From 66-474 sp039923855 (GTDB taxonomy: Bacteria; Pseudomonadota; Gammaproteobacteria; Xanthomonadales; Rhodanobacteraceae): a stretch of DNA of 8,064 nt. The stretch covers positions 1 to 8,064 of the forward strand of contig JBDTBW010000032.1 in NCBI GenBank assembly GCA_039923855.1, written 5' to 3'. This document shows, piece by piece, positions 1 through 6,122 of this stretch (its first letter is position 1; every line of letters begins with the position of its first letter). Under the pieces are notes generated by a model. It had not been told where the DNA came from. It searched no databases and saw nothing but the letters and a program-made list of their open reading frames with translations. The position numbers and the translations under genes were made by a program.

Positions 1-1112
1 GGAGCGGCGGCGACAAGATCGGCACATCCACCCTGACCAACGAGTCGGGCCATCTCGACCCGACCGGCCAAGGCCAGATCGTGTGGGGTCTCGCCAGCGA
101 TTGGCGCGGCCGGAACAAGAAGTTCACCCTCGATCTTACGCCCACCAACAACCAGCGCCTGACGCATGTCACGTGGTCCTACGATGTGGACTACGGCTGG
201 AACCTGCTCGACCGTTATTCGCAATTCTTCCTGCGCGGCGACCCGGATACGTTGATCCAGTACAGCCTGAACAACGTGCAGAACACGCTGGCATCGATCC
301 CCAACGTCGATTACACCAAGATCGCGCCGCGCATCGTTGAAACCCAGCCGACGCCGGTGCTGTTCGTCTCCACCCAAGCGCCGCGCACGCTGGACGATGT
401 CGATACGGCCACCGCCAAGGCGATGGGCGAGATCGACGCGGCGATGAAAAAACTCGGCGTGCATCAGGCCGGCCCGCGCATCACCCTCACCACCGATTAC
501 GGCGACGAGAACTACGTGTTCGATGTGGCGGTGCCGATCGATTCCGCCACGATCAGCGTCAACGGGCAGAGCCAGGATCTTTCGCAGGTTCCTGAAGTGA
601 CGGCCAAGCCGGTCGACGCCAACGCCACGCAGGATCAGAACGCCAATCAGAACGCCAATCAGCCGCCGCCACCGCTGCCCACGGCCGGCAGCCTCGATGC
701 CAAGGGCCATCTGGTGGTCGATGGAGACGTGCGCGCGATGATGATGGAAGGTGGCCGCGCGCTGGAAGCCGACTGGGATGGCACCGGCGCCGGCATCCCG
801 CTGACGCGGCTTGCGTTGAAGGCGTACGCGCTGACCCACGGCTACACCTTTGACGACACCACCCATCGTTTTTACGATGAATTGGTGTCGCTGCCGAACG
901 TGGCTTACGACCAGCAGCAGTTCCGGGTATTCCTGCCGCTGCAAGGCGATGCGCCGGCGCAGACGCCTGAGCAGGCCGCCGGCAAGGTGCCCGCCTTGCC
1001 GCCGCTCGATCCGTCGATCTGGGCGCAGGGCGCTGCTGCCCCCTTACCGGCGGCAGCGGATCAAAAAGCCGCGCCCGCGAAAAAGCCGGCCAAAAAAGCC
1101 AAGCGCCACTGA
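1..1112 (+). CDS. SRPBCC family protein with GyrI-like effector-binding domain (5' partial)
   Basis: The frame is open from base 3 to the TGA at 1110-1112 (369 visible residues), so the gene begins before the window; the GTG at 81 is internal, not the start. Visible residues 1-105 have the pattern of the C-terminal half of a SRPBCC/START-like fold (GHLDPTGQG, then a conserved Trp, paired beta strands and a long helix around LIQYSLNNVQNTL). Residues about 112-180 (TPVLFV ... AGPRITLTTDYG ... FDVAVPID) look like the first half of a GyrI-like small-molecule-binding domain, and residues about 232-316 (a helix with LTRLALKAYALTHGY, ending FRVFLPL) like the second half. Between them lies an Asn/Gln/Pro-rich linker at about 200-230. 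The protein ends in an Ala/Pro/Lys-rich basic tail. Such fusions occur in Xanthomonadales and are usually called polyketide cyclase; no ligand is known from sequence. Any signal or membrane anchor would be upstream of the window. Confidence 0.75.
   Translation, partial: SGGDKIGTSTLTNESGHLDPTGQGQIVWGLASDWRGRNKKFTLDLTPTNNQRLTHVTWSYDVDYGWNLLDRYSQFFLRGDPDTLIQYSLNNVQNTLASIPNVDYTKIAPRIVETQPTPVLFVSTQAPRTLDDVDTATAKAMGEIDAAMKKLGVHQAGPRITLTTDYGDENYVFDVAVPIDSATISVNGQSQDLSQVPEVTAKPVDANATQDQNANQNANQPPPPLPTAGSLDAKGHLVVDGDVRAMMMEGGRALEADWDGTGAGIPLTRLALKAYALTHGYTFDDTTHRFYDELVSLPNVAYDQQQFRVFLPLQGDAPAQTPEQAAGKVPALPPLDPSIWAQGAAAPLPAAADQKAAPAKKPAKKAKRH
636..662 (+). repeat. 12-bp tandem repeat in the linker of the SRPBCC gene
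   Basis: The unit CAGAACGCCAAT occurs twice head to tail (636-647, 648-659) and is followed by a partial CAG. It encodes the repeating QNAN segment of the low-complexity linker. The unit is a multiple of three, so copy-number change would lengthen or shorten the linker without a frameshift. Confidence 0.8.
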
Positions 1113-1188
1113 TCCATCGCAATATCGGATCGAGAAAGGCCGCCCGTAAACATGGTCGAATTTCGTGCGTTTGCGATCTGCGTCGACT

Positions 1189-1209
1189 GCGCGCGCTTGG
1201 AGCGCGCGC
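1189..1209. repeat. GC hairpin, 9-bp perfect stem, 3-nt loop
   Basis: GCGCGCGCT (1189-1197) pairs perfectly with AGCGCGCGC (1201-1209) across a TGG loop. The arms are alternating GC and no T tract follows on either side, so this is not a canonical terminator. Confidence 0.6.
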
Positions 1210-1236
1210 GAACAGCAAAGCTTGGTCGATGGGCGA

Positions 1237-1252
1237 GCGCCAGGGATGGCGC
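1237..1252. repeat. GCGCCA/TGGCGC hairpin with GNRA-type loop
   Basis: GCGCCA (1237-1242) pairs with TGGCGC (1247-1252) across GGGA, which fits a GNRA tetraloop if transcribed rightward. The hairpin contains the first of three CAGGGATG copies. Short GC-rich palindromes of this type are common in REP-like intergenic repeats of gammaproteobacteria; membership of a specific family is an inference. Confidence 0.5.
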
Positions 1253-1297
1253 GAGTAATCGCCGATCGAACGAGATTCGGGTGAGGCATGGTCGAAT

Positions 1298-1341
1298 GGC
1301 TGGCGTTTATGGAATGCCTTGAATGGCATTCCATGCCAGCC
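1298..1341. repeat. Long bulged inverted repeat (17 paired bases)
   Basis: ATGGAATGCC (1309-1318) pairs perfectly with GGCATTCCAT (1325-1334) across a 6-nt loop. Outside it GGCTGGC (1298-1304) pairs with GCCAGCC (1335-1341); only the left arm carries an extra GTTT (1305-1308), giving a one-sided bulge. A 17-bp imperfect stem 79 bases before the ABC ATPase start is the most striking structure of the gap. It has no T run after it. It could be an RNA hairpin in a leader, a protein-binding palindrome, or part of a dispersed repeat. Confidence 0.65.
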
Positions 1342-1347
1342 GTAAGG

Positions 1348-1379
1348 GAGCGGATGGCGCTGCCAGGGATGGGCCGCTC
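1348..1379. repeat. Two-tier hairpin GAGCGG/CCGCTC
   Basis: Outer arms GAGCGG (1348-1353) and CCGCTC (1374-1379) pair perfectly; an inner TGGC (1355-1358) pairs with GCCA (1362-1365) across GCT. The second CAGGGATG copy lies on its right side. Confidence 0.45.
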
Positions 1380-1407
1380 GGGAAACAAAAAAGAGCGCAG
1401 GGATGCG

Positions 1408-1413
1408 TACAAT
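1408..1413 (+). promoter_or_regulatory. Candidate -10 box (TACAAT) for the ABC operon
   Basis: TACAAT matches TATAAT in five of six positions and lies 6 bases before the ATG at 1420. A start point 6-7 bases downstream would coincide with the ATG, giving a leaderless mRNA. No good TTGACA-like box is found 16-18 bases upstream (the bases there are A-rich), so support rests on the -10 match and on the absence of a well-placed ribosome-binding site. Confidence 0.3.
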
Positions 1414-1419
1414 GCATTG

Positions 1420-2364
1420 ATGATCGAAACCGAACACCTGTGCAAGCGCTACGGCGCATTGCCCGCCGTCGATGATCTCAACATGCGCATCACGCCCGGG
1501 CAGGTGCTGGGCCTGCTCGGTCCCAATGGCGCCGGCAAATCCACTTCGATGCGGATGATCGCGGGATTTCTGCTGCCCAGTTCCGGCAGCGCGCGCGTAT
1601 GCGGTCATGATGTGGTGCGAAATCCGGTCGCCGCGCGCCGCGCGCTGGGCTATCTGCCGGAAGGCGCGCCCAGCTATGGCGAAATGACTGTGCGCGAATT
1701 TCTGATTTTCATCGCGCGCGTGCGCGGCTTGACCGGTATCGCACGTGGCCGGCGGCTGGACGAAATGGTTGGCCTTTTGCAACTGGAATCGGTGCTGGAA
1801 CAGACCATCGAAACGCTGTCCAAAGGTTATCGCCGCCGCGTGTGTCTGGCGCAGGCGCTGCTGCACGATCCGCCGGCATTGATCCTGGACGAACCAACCG
1901 ACGGCCTTGACCCGAACCAGCAGCGCGAAGTACACGCGCTGATCCGCAGCATGGCGCGCGATCGCACGATCGTGCTGTGCACGCATGCCTTGAACGAGGT
2001 GCGCACGGTGTGCAACCGTGTCGCGATTCTCAGCAATGGACGCCTGCGCGCGCAGGGCACGCCGGCGGAACTGGAAGCGCAATCGCGCTATCACGGCGCG
2101 GTGAGTTTTCACGCGCCGGCCAGCGCGCTGGCGCGCGAACTGCTGGCACGCTTGCCGGGAGTGGACAGCGTGGAAGTCGATTCCGCCGATGGCCGCGTCA
2201 CGGTATTTCCGCGCGAAGGGCGCGCGATCCTTCCAGACGTGCAGGCATTGCTGGCCGCGCAACATCTGCATGTCGACGAACTGCAACTGGAACGCGGCCG
2301 CCTGGAGGACGTGTTCCGCCGGATCACCGGGGATGCCGCGCAACCCGCGCGGGTTGCGGCGTGA
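1420..2364 (+). CDS. ABC transporter ATP-binding protein, GldA-like
   Basis: This 314-residue ATPase should energise the membrane complex made with the next two genes. It shows Walker A GPNGAGKST (34-42), signature LSKGY (133-137, an LSGGQ variant), Walker B LILDEP (154-159), a D-loop GLDPNQ, and the switch His189 in CTHAL. The Q-loop position reads YLPEGAPSYGEMTV (78-91), with Gly82 where Gln is usual; related GldA/Nos-type ATPases also vary here. The C-terminal 90 residues form the small accessory domain of this subclass, ending with LEDVFRRIT. I chose ATG 1420 because the family begins with MIE..L.K.YG. The frame stays open back to an ATG at 1288, but that extension would translate through the hairpins and has no family similarity. 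No strong Shine-Dalgarno precedes 1420; GCAGGGA is about 16 bases away. The stop overlaps the permease start by 4 bases. Confidence 0.9.
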   Translation: MIETEHLCKRYGALPAVDDLNMRITPGQVLGLLGPNGAGKSTSMRMIAGFLLPSSGSARVCGHDVVRNPVAARRALGYLPEGAPSYGEMTVREFLIFIARVRGLTGIARGRRLDEMVGLLQLESVLEQTIETLSKGYRRRVCLAQALLHDPPALILDEPTDGLDPNQQREVHALIRSMARDRTIVLCTHALNEVRTVCNRVAILSNGRLRAQGTPAELEAQSRYHGAVSFHAPASALARELLARLPGVDSVEVDSADGRVTVFPREGRAILPDVQALLAAQHLHVDELQLERGRLEDVFRRITGDAAQPARVAA

Positions 2365-3140
2365 CCTGTCCCGGCGAAAATCTGTTCGAGGGCAAACCGT
2401 TGCGCGGCCGCGCTTTCGCCGGCGTGTTGCTGCGCGAGCTGCGTGGCTATCTGATTACGCCGGTGGCGTGGTTGTTCACCCTGATTTTTCTCCTGCTCGC
2501 GGGCGCGTTGACGTTTTATCTGGGCGGATTCTTCGAGCGCGGACAGGCCGATTTGCAACCGTTTTTCCAGTTCCATCCGTGGTTGTATCTGATACTGGTT
2601 CCCGCGGTGGCGATGCGGTTGTGGGCCGAGGAGCGCCGCAGCGGCACGCTGGAATTGCTGCTGACGCTGCCGATCCGTCCATGGCAGGCGGTGTTGTCGA
2701 AGTTTCTCGCCGCGTGGATTTACATCGGCATCGCGCTGGCGTTGACGTTTCCCGTGTGGCTCACCGTCGATTATCTCGGCAACCCCGACAACGGCGTGAT
2801 CCTTGCCGGTTATCTCGGCAGTTTTCTGCTGGCCGGTGCGTTTCTGGCGATCGGCGAATGCCTGTCGGCGGCGACCCGCAGCCAGATCGTCGCTTTCATC
2901 CTGACCGTCGCGGTGTGCTTCCTGTTGCTGATGGCGGGTTATCCACTGGTGCAGGGGCCGCTGCATGCCCTGGGTTGGCCGGCGCTCGCGGATGCGTTCG
3001 CGGAGTTGAGTCTTTACGCGCACTTCAACGCTATCTCGCGCGGCGTGCTCGATCTGCGCGACATCGCGTATTTCGTGCTTACGATCGCGTTCTGGCTGAT
3101 CGCTTGCGTGATCGTGCTCGATACGAAACGGGGCACTTGA
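2361..3140 (+). CDS. ABC-2 type permease, GldF-like
   Basis: A 259-residue integral membrane protein that should form the transmembrane channel with the preceding ATPase. I see about six hydrophobic segments (roughly 33-55, 72-88, 112-135, 143-165, 170-195, 235-253). Between the second and third is the conserved stretch MRLWAEERRSGTLELLLTLP (85-104), whose acidic/Arg EER cluster marks this permease family and is the likely coupling-helix region facing the ATPase. The start is GTG 2361, which forms GTGA with the ATPase stop codon (4-base overlap), a typical translational-coupling junction; no in-frame ATG lies nearer to the conserved LLRELRGYLITPVAW start. The gene shares its last base with the GldG-like ATG (TGATG). 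Confidence 0.88.
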   Translation: MTCPGENLFEGKPLRGRAFAGVLLRELRGYLITPVAWLFTLIFLLLAGALTFYLGGFFERGQADLQPFFQFHPWLYLILVPAVAMRLWAEERRSGTLELLLTLPIRPWQAVLSKFLAAWIYIGIALALTFPVWLTVDYLGNPDNGVILAGYLGSFLLAGAFLAIGECLSAATRSQIVAFILTVAVCFLLLMAGYPLVQGPLHALGWPALADAFAELSLYAHFNAISRGVLDLRDIAYFVLTIAFWLIACVIVLDTKRGT

Positions 3141-4978
3141 TGCATTTGGCGGGACATCCACGATTGCGCGGATCGCTGGCACTGGCGCTGCTGGCCGCGT
3201 GCTATGTGCTGCTGGTATTGGCCAGCGGCGCGGGGCTGCGCGGCGCGCGCATCGATCTGACCGCGGATCGCTTGTACACGCTGTCGCCGGGCACCGGGCA
3301 CATCGTCGCAACGCTGCGGCAACCTTTGCGATTGACACTGTATTTTTCCGACCGCGTCAACCGCGAGGCGCCGCGGTTGCGGGCGTACCGGCAGCGCGTG
3401 GGCGATCTGCTGGAGGAAATCGCGCACCGCTCGCACGGACGGATTACGCTCGATGTAGTCGATCCGCAAGCGTATTCCGAAGCAGAGGATCGCGCCGCGG
3501 CCGCCGGTCTCACCGCGATGCCGGGCAACAACGGCGACGAAAAACTTTTCTTCGGCTTGTCCGCGCGCAACCTGGCCACCGGCCGCAGCGGCTCGATCCC
3601 GTTCTTCCTGCCAGATCGCGAAGCCTTCCTCGAATACGATCTCGCCAAGCTGATCCACGACTTGAGCGAACAGCGCAAGCCGCGTGTCGGCATCATCAGC
3701 GGTTTGCCGATCGCCGGTGGCCCGGCTTCCGCGACGCAGGATGCACAGCGTCCGTGGTCGATCCTGCAGCAGCTTCGCCAGTTGTTCGATGTGCGGATGC
3801 TGGATGCCGGCGCGCTGAAAAAAATCGACAGCGATATCGACGTGCTGGTACTGATCCAGCCGCGCGATTTACCTGCCGATGCGAAATACGCGGTCGATCA
3901 ATATGTATTGCACGGCGGCCGGCTGGTGGCGTTCGTCGATCCCGACGCGGAACTGGATGACGGCCGCGCTTCCGATTTGCCCAAGCTGTTCCGCGCGTGG
4001 GGCATCGCCTTCGACCCGCACAGCGTGGTGCTAGATCGCGCGCGCGCTTTGGCGATCCAGCCGAGCCCCGATGCGCCGCCGGTGCGGCATCCGGCGGTGC
4101 TCGGATTTTCCGGCGCCGATCTCAACCGCGATGACCCGGTCACCGCCGCGCTCGGCGTCATCAACGTTTCCAGCGCCGGCCATTTCGGATTGCTTGTGGG
4201 CACGCGCACGCGGCTTGTGCCTCTGATACAGAGTTCGGCCGAGGCGATGCTCGATTCCGCGCAGCGCGTGCGCGATGTGATCGATCCGGGTTCGCTTTAC
4301 AACGGGTACAAGCCGGCGGGAGAACATTACGTGATCGCCGCGCGCGCGATCGGGCGTTTCGCCAGCGCGTTTCCGCAACGCAACGATCCGGGACATCTCG
4401 CGCAAGCCGGCAAGGATTGCCAAATCCTGCTGGTCGCCGACACCGACATGTTGTCCGATCGCCTGTGGGTGCAATTGACGCCGTCGTTCGGACAGACGCT
4501 GATGAACGCGTTCGCCAGCAACGGCGATTTCTTCGTCAACGCCGTCGACAATCTGGCGGGGCCATCCGACCTGATCGCGATCCGGGGGCGCGCGGTGTCG
4601 GAGCGTCCCTTCACCACAGTCGACAATCTGCGCCGTGCCGCCGACGAGAAATTCAAGGCCAAGCAGAACGAATTGCTGGGCGAACTGGCCGATACGGAGA
4701 GCCGTCTCGCCGCGTTGCAGAGCAGCGGCGGCGAACGCAGCATGACGTTGAGCGCACCGCAAAAATCCGCGGTCGAGCAGTTCATGCAACGCAAACTCCA
4801 GATCCGTGGAGAATTGCGTGAAGTGCAACGGCGTCTCGATGCCGACATCGAAACCCTCGGCGCGCGCCTCAAATTCATCGACATTTTATTGATGCCGATC
4901 CTGTTGGCGCTGGTTGCATTAGGCTGCGCGAGCTTGCGTGCGCGCCGCCGCCGCCGCGCGCGGATGGAAATGACATGA
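3140..4978 (+). CDS. GldG-like ABC transporter auxiliary protein
   Basis: A 612-residue protein of the Gldg/ABC-type uncharacterised auxiliary family. An N-terminal membrane helix (about 11-33) is followed by the family hallmark RIDLTADRLYTLSPGT (37-52), a large extracytoplasmic region with alternating strands and helices (PRVGIISGLPI, DIDVLVLIQPRDLP, GGRLVAFVDPDAE), a charged coiled-coil-like stretch (about 495-576) and a single C-terminal helix (about 579-599) with a strongly basic end, RARRRRRAR, that fits cytoplasmic retention. In Flavobacterium the relatives GldA/F/G support gliding; in proteobacteria such trios are widespread and of unknown substrate, so a gliding role should not be assumed. 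ATG 3140 overlaps the permease stop by one base. The stop overlaps the DUF423 start as ATGA. Confidence 0.88.
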   Translation: MHLAGHPRLRGSLALALLAACYVLLVLASGAGLRGARIDLTADRLYTLSPGTGHIVATLRQPLRLTLYFSDRVNREAPRLRAYRQRVGDLLEEIAHRSHGRITLDVVDPQAYSEAEDRAAAAGLTAMPGNNGDEKLFFGLSARNLATGRSGSIPFFLPDREAFLEYDLAKLIHDLSEQRKPRVGIISGLPIAGGPASATQDAQRPWSILQQLRQLFDVRMLDAGALKKIDSDIDVLVLIQPRDLPADAKYAVDQYVLHGGRLVAFVDPDAELDDGRASDLPKLFRAWGIAFDPHSVVLDRARALAIQPSPDAPPVRHPAVLGFSGADLNRDDPVTAALGVINVSSAGHFGLLVGTRTRLVPLIQSSAEAMLDSAQRVRDVIDPGSLYNGYKPAGEHYVIAARAIGRFASAFPQRNDPGHLAQAGKDCQILLVADTDMLSDRLWVQLTPSFGQTLMNAFASNGDFFVNAVDNLAGPSDLIAIRGRAVSERPFTTVDNLRRAADEKFKAKQNELLGELADTESRLAALQSSGGERSMTLSAPQKSAVEQFMQRKLQIRGELREVQRRLDADIETLGARLKFIDILLMPILLALVALGCASLRARRRRRARMEMT

Positions 4979-5343
4979 AACATTGGCCTGGCGTCGCTGT
5001 CGCGATCTTCGGCGCGAGCGCGGTTACGCTCGGCGCGTTCGGCGCGCACGCACTGCGCGGCACGCTGGCGCCCGATGCGATGCAGGTCTGGCATACGGCG
5101 GTGCAATATCAGTTCTGGCATACGTTGGCGTTGGGGTTAGCCGCGATGCTGTTGCCGCGTGGCCGATCCGCGAAAGCCGCGATGATAATGTTCACGCTCG
5201 GCATCGTGCTGTTCTGCGGGAGTCTGTACGCGCTGGCGCTGGGCGCGCCGCGCTGGGTCGGTGCCGTTACGCCGATTGGCGGTGCGGCCTTCATTGCTGG
5301 CTGGATCGCGCTGGGCGTCGCGTTTTTACGTGTACGGGAATGA
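4975..5343 (+). CDS. DUF423 family membrane protein (YgdD-like)
   Basis: This 122-residue inner-membrane protein has four hydrophobic segments (about 5-25, 46-61, 68-89, 95-118) and the DUF423 hallmarks in order: GAFGAHAL (20-27), WHTAVQYQFWHTLAL (39-53), LGIVLFCGSLYAL (75-87) and TPIGGAAFIAGW (99-110). Length is normal for the family. Its biochemical function is unknown. The ATG sits inside ATGA, overlapping the GldG-like stop by 4 bases, so it is probably translated by coupling. Its own stop overlaps the ribosome-binding site of the glycosylase gene. DUF423 is not a usual component of GldAFG-type transporters, so the association may be only transcriptional. Confidence 0.9.
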   Translation: MKHWPGVAVAIFGASAVTLGAFGAHALRGTLAPDAMQVWHTAVQYQFWHTLALGLAAMLLPRGRSAKAAMIMFTLGIVLFCGSLYALALGAPRWVGAVTPIGGAAFIAGWIALGVAFLRVRE

Positions 5344-5348
5344 GGAGG
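5343..5348 (+). promoter_or_regulatory. Perfect Shine-Dalgarno AGGAGG deciding a TTG start
   Basis: AGGAGG begins on the last base of the DUF423 stop codon and ends 5 bases before TTG 5354. It is the strongest ribosome-binding site on the plus strand of this window and selects TTG 5354 over the other in-frame TTG codons downstream (5363 and beyond), which would be too far away. Confidence 0.75.
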
Positions 5349-5353
5349 CCGAA

Positions 5354-6055
5354 TTGACTGCATTGCTCTTGATACCTCGAGGGTTCGATTTCGAACTAGC
5401 CGCGGCACACCTTGGCAAACGCGACAAGAAACTCGCCATGTGGATGCGGCGGATCGGTCCCTTGCAACGCGATTTCGACGCACATTTTCAGCCGGTCGAT
5501 GCGCTGGCGCGCGCGATCCTCTATCAACAATTATCCGGCAAAGCCGCCGCGACCATCACCGGCCGCGTCGAAAAACTGATGCCGCGCGGCAACAAGATCA
5601 CCGCCGCCGGTATCGAAGCCGCCAGCGACGAAGCATTGCGCGCGGCCGGCGTGTCGCGCAACAAGATCGCCGCGTTGCGCGATCTCGCGGAAAAATCGCG
5701 TGCGGGGATCGTGCCGACAACAAAGCAACTCGCTCACATGCCCGACCAGGAACTGATCGACCATCTGATCCAGGTGCGCGGCATCGGCCGCTGGACGGTG
5801 GAGATACTGCTGATGTTCCGGCTCGGCCGGCCCGACGTGCTGCCAGTGCATGATCTGGGCATCCGCAAGGGCGCGCAGATCGTGCATCGTTTCGAGACCA
5901 TGCCCGCGCCGCTGGCATTGCACGAGTTCGGTGAGCGCTGGGCACCATACCGCACGCTTGCCAGCCTTTATCTCTGGAAAATCTGCGAGGCGGCGAATCC
6001 GCCGAAGAACGCATCGAAGAAACCGGCGAAGCCGGTGAAGCGCTCGCAGGATTGA
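5354..6055 (+). CDS. DNA-3-methyladenine glycosylase 2 family protein (AlkA/Mag1-like)
   Basis: A base-excision repair enzyme that should remove alkylated purines such as 3-methyladenine from DNA. The 233-residue product has the HhH-GPD fold: ILYQQLSGKAA (55-65), the helix-hairpin-helix LIQVRGIGRWTVEILLMF (138-155), and the catalytic aspartate region LPVHDLGIRKG, with Asp167 as the expected catalytic residue. It is shorter than E. coli AlkA (282 residues) and lacks that enzyme's N-terminal domain, so it resembles the compact Mag1-like group. The C-terminus carries a Lys/Pro-rich tail (KNASKKPAKPVKRSQD) that may aid DNA contact (inference). The start is TTG, set by the AGGAGG at 5343-5348. Coupling to the DUF423 stop makes it the apparent last gene of the ABC operon; nothing suggests an alkylation-inducible promoter of its own. 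Confidence 0.9.
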   Translation: MTALLLIPRGFDFELAAAHLGKRDKKLAMWMRRIGPLQRDFDAHFQPVDALARAILYQQLSGKAAATITGRVEKLMPRGNKITAAGIEAASDEALRAAGVSRNKIAALRDLAEKSRAGIVPTTKQLAHMPDQELIDHLIQVRGIGRWTVEILLMFRLGRPDVLPVHDLGIRKGAQIVHRFETMPAPLALHEFGERWAPYRTLASLYLWKICEAANPPKNASKKPAKPVKRSQD

Positions 6056-6070
6056 TGATATTGACGTTGC

Positions 6071-6094
6071 TGGTAATGCATTTTCGCATTACCA
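6071..6094. promoter_or_regulatory. Perfect inverted repeat, probable vapBC operator
   Basis: TGGTAATGC (6071-6079) is exactly complementary to GCATTACCA (6086-6094) across a 6-base centre, in a locally AT-richer patch 29 bases before the vapB ATG. AbrB-type antitoxins bind palindromes in their own promoter, so this is the natural autoregulatory site. TTGACG at 6061-6066 could be a -35 box, which would put the palindrome over the spacer and -10, but no good -10 is seen. A terminator role for the glycosylase gene is unlikely because no T run follows the stem. Confidence 0.55.
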
Positions 6095-6122
6095 TCATGA
6101 CAAGTCGTTCGGAAGCATCGAG

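Larger units (their letters stand above)
1113..1419. other. Structured intergenic region without a convincing gene
   Basis: These 307 bases separate the SRPBCC gene from the ABC operon. I found no conserved protein on either strand. The region holds inverted repeats at 1111-1131 (5-bp arms GATCC/GGATC), 1189-1209, 1237-1252, 1298-1341 and 1348-1379. CAGGGATG occurs three times as a direct repeat (1241-1248, 1364-1371, 1398-1405), and CATGGTCGAA twice (1151-1160, 1287-1296). No hairpin is followed by a T run, so none is a good intrinsic terminator for the upstream gene. The density of repeats in so short a stretch suggests a dispersed intergenic repeat (REP-like) or a structured RNA leader; the sequence alone does not decide between them. 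Confidence 0.6.

Noticed and set aside
1111..1131. GATCC/GGATC stem after the SRPBCC stop as terminator
   Set aside because: The 5-bp arms span an 11-base loop and are followed by GAGAAAGG, not a T run.
1152..1322. 56-codon plus-strand open frame starting ATGGTCGAA
   Set aside because: It runs through three of the hairpins, its nearest purine-rich site (GAGAAAGG, 1132-1139) is 12 bases from the ATG, and its product has no recognisable motif or composition of a real protein.
1288..1419. N-terminal extension of the ABC ATPase from ATG 1288
   Set aside because: The extra 44 residues are encoded by the inverted repeats and match nothing in ABC ATPases; the family N-terminus begins at 1420.
559..2343. 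Long minus-strand open frame of 594 codons (and similar long antisense frames at 2109-3338, 4031-4828)
   Set aside because: These are antisense shadows produced by high GC and codon bias; the products are Arg/Gln/His-rich without domains, and well-supported genes lie opposite.
1977..2360. Upstream extension of the permease frame
   Set aside because: It overlaps the ATPase coding region in another frame and gives Arg/Gly/Ala-rich sequence; the GTGA junction at 2361 and the permease N-terminus fit better.
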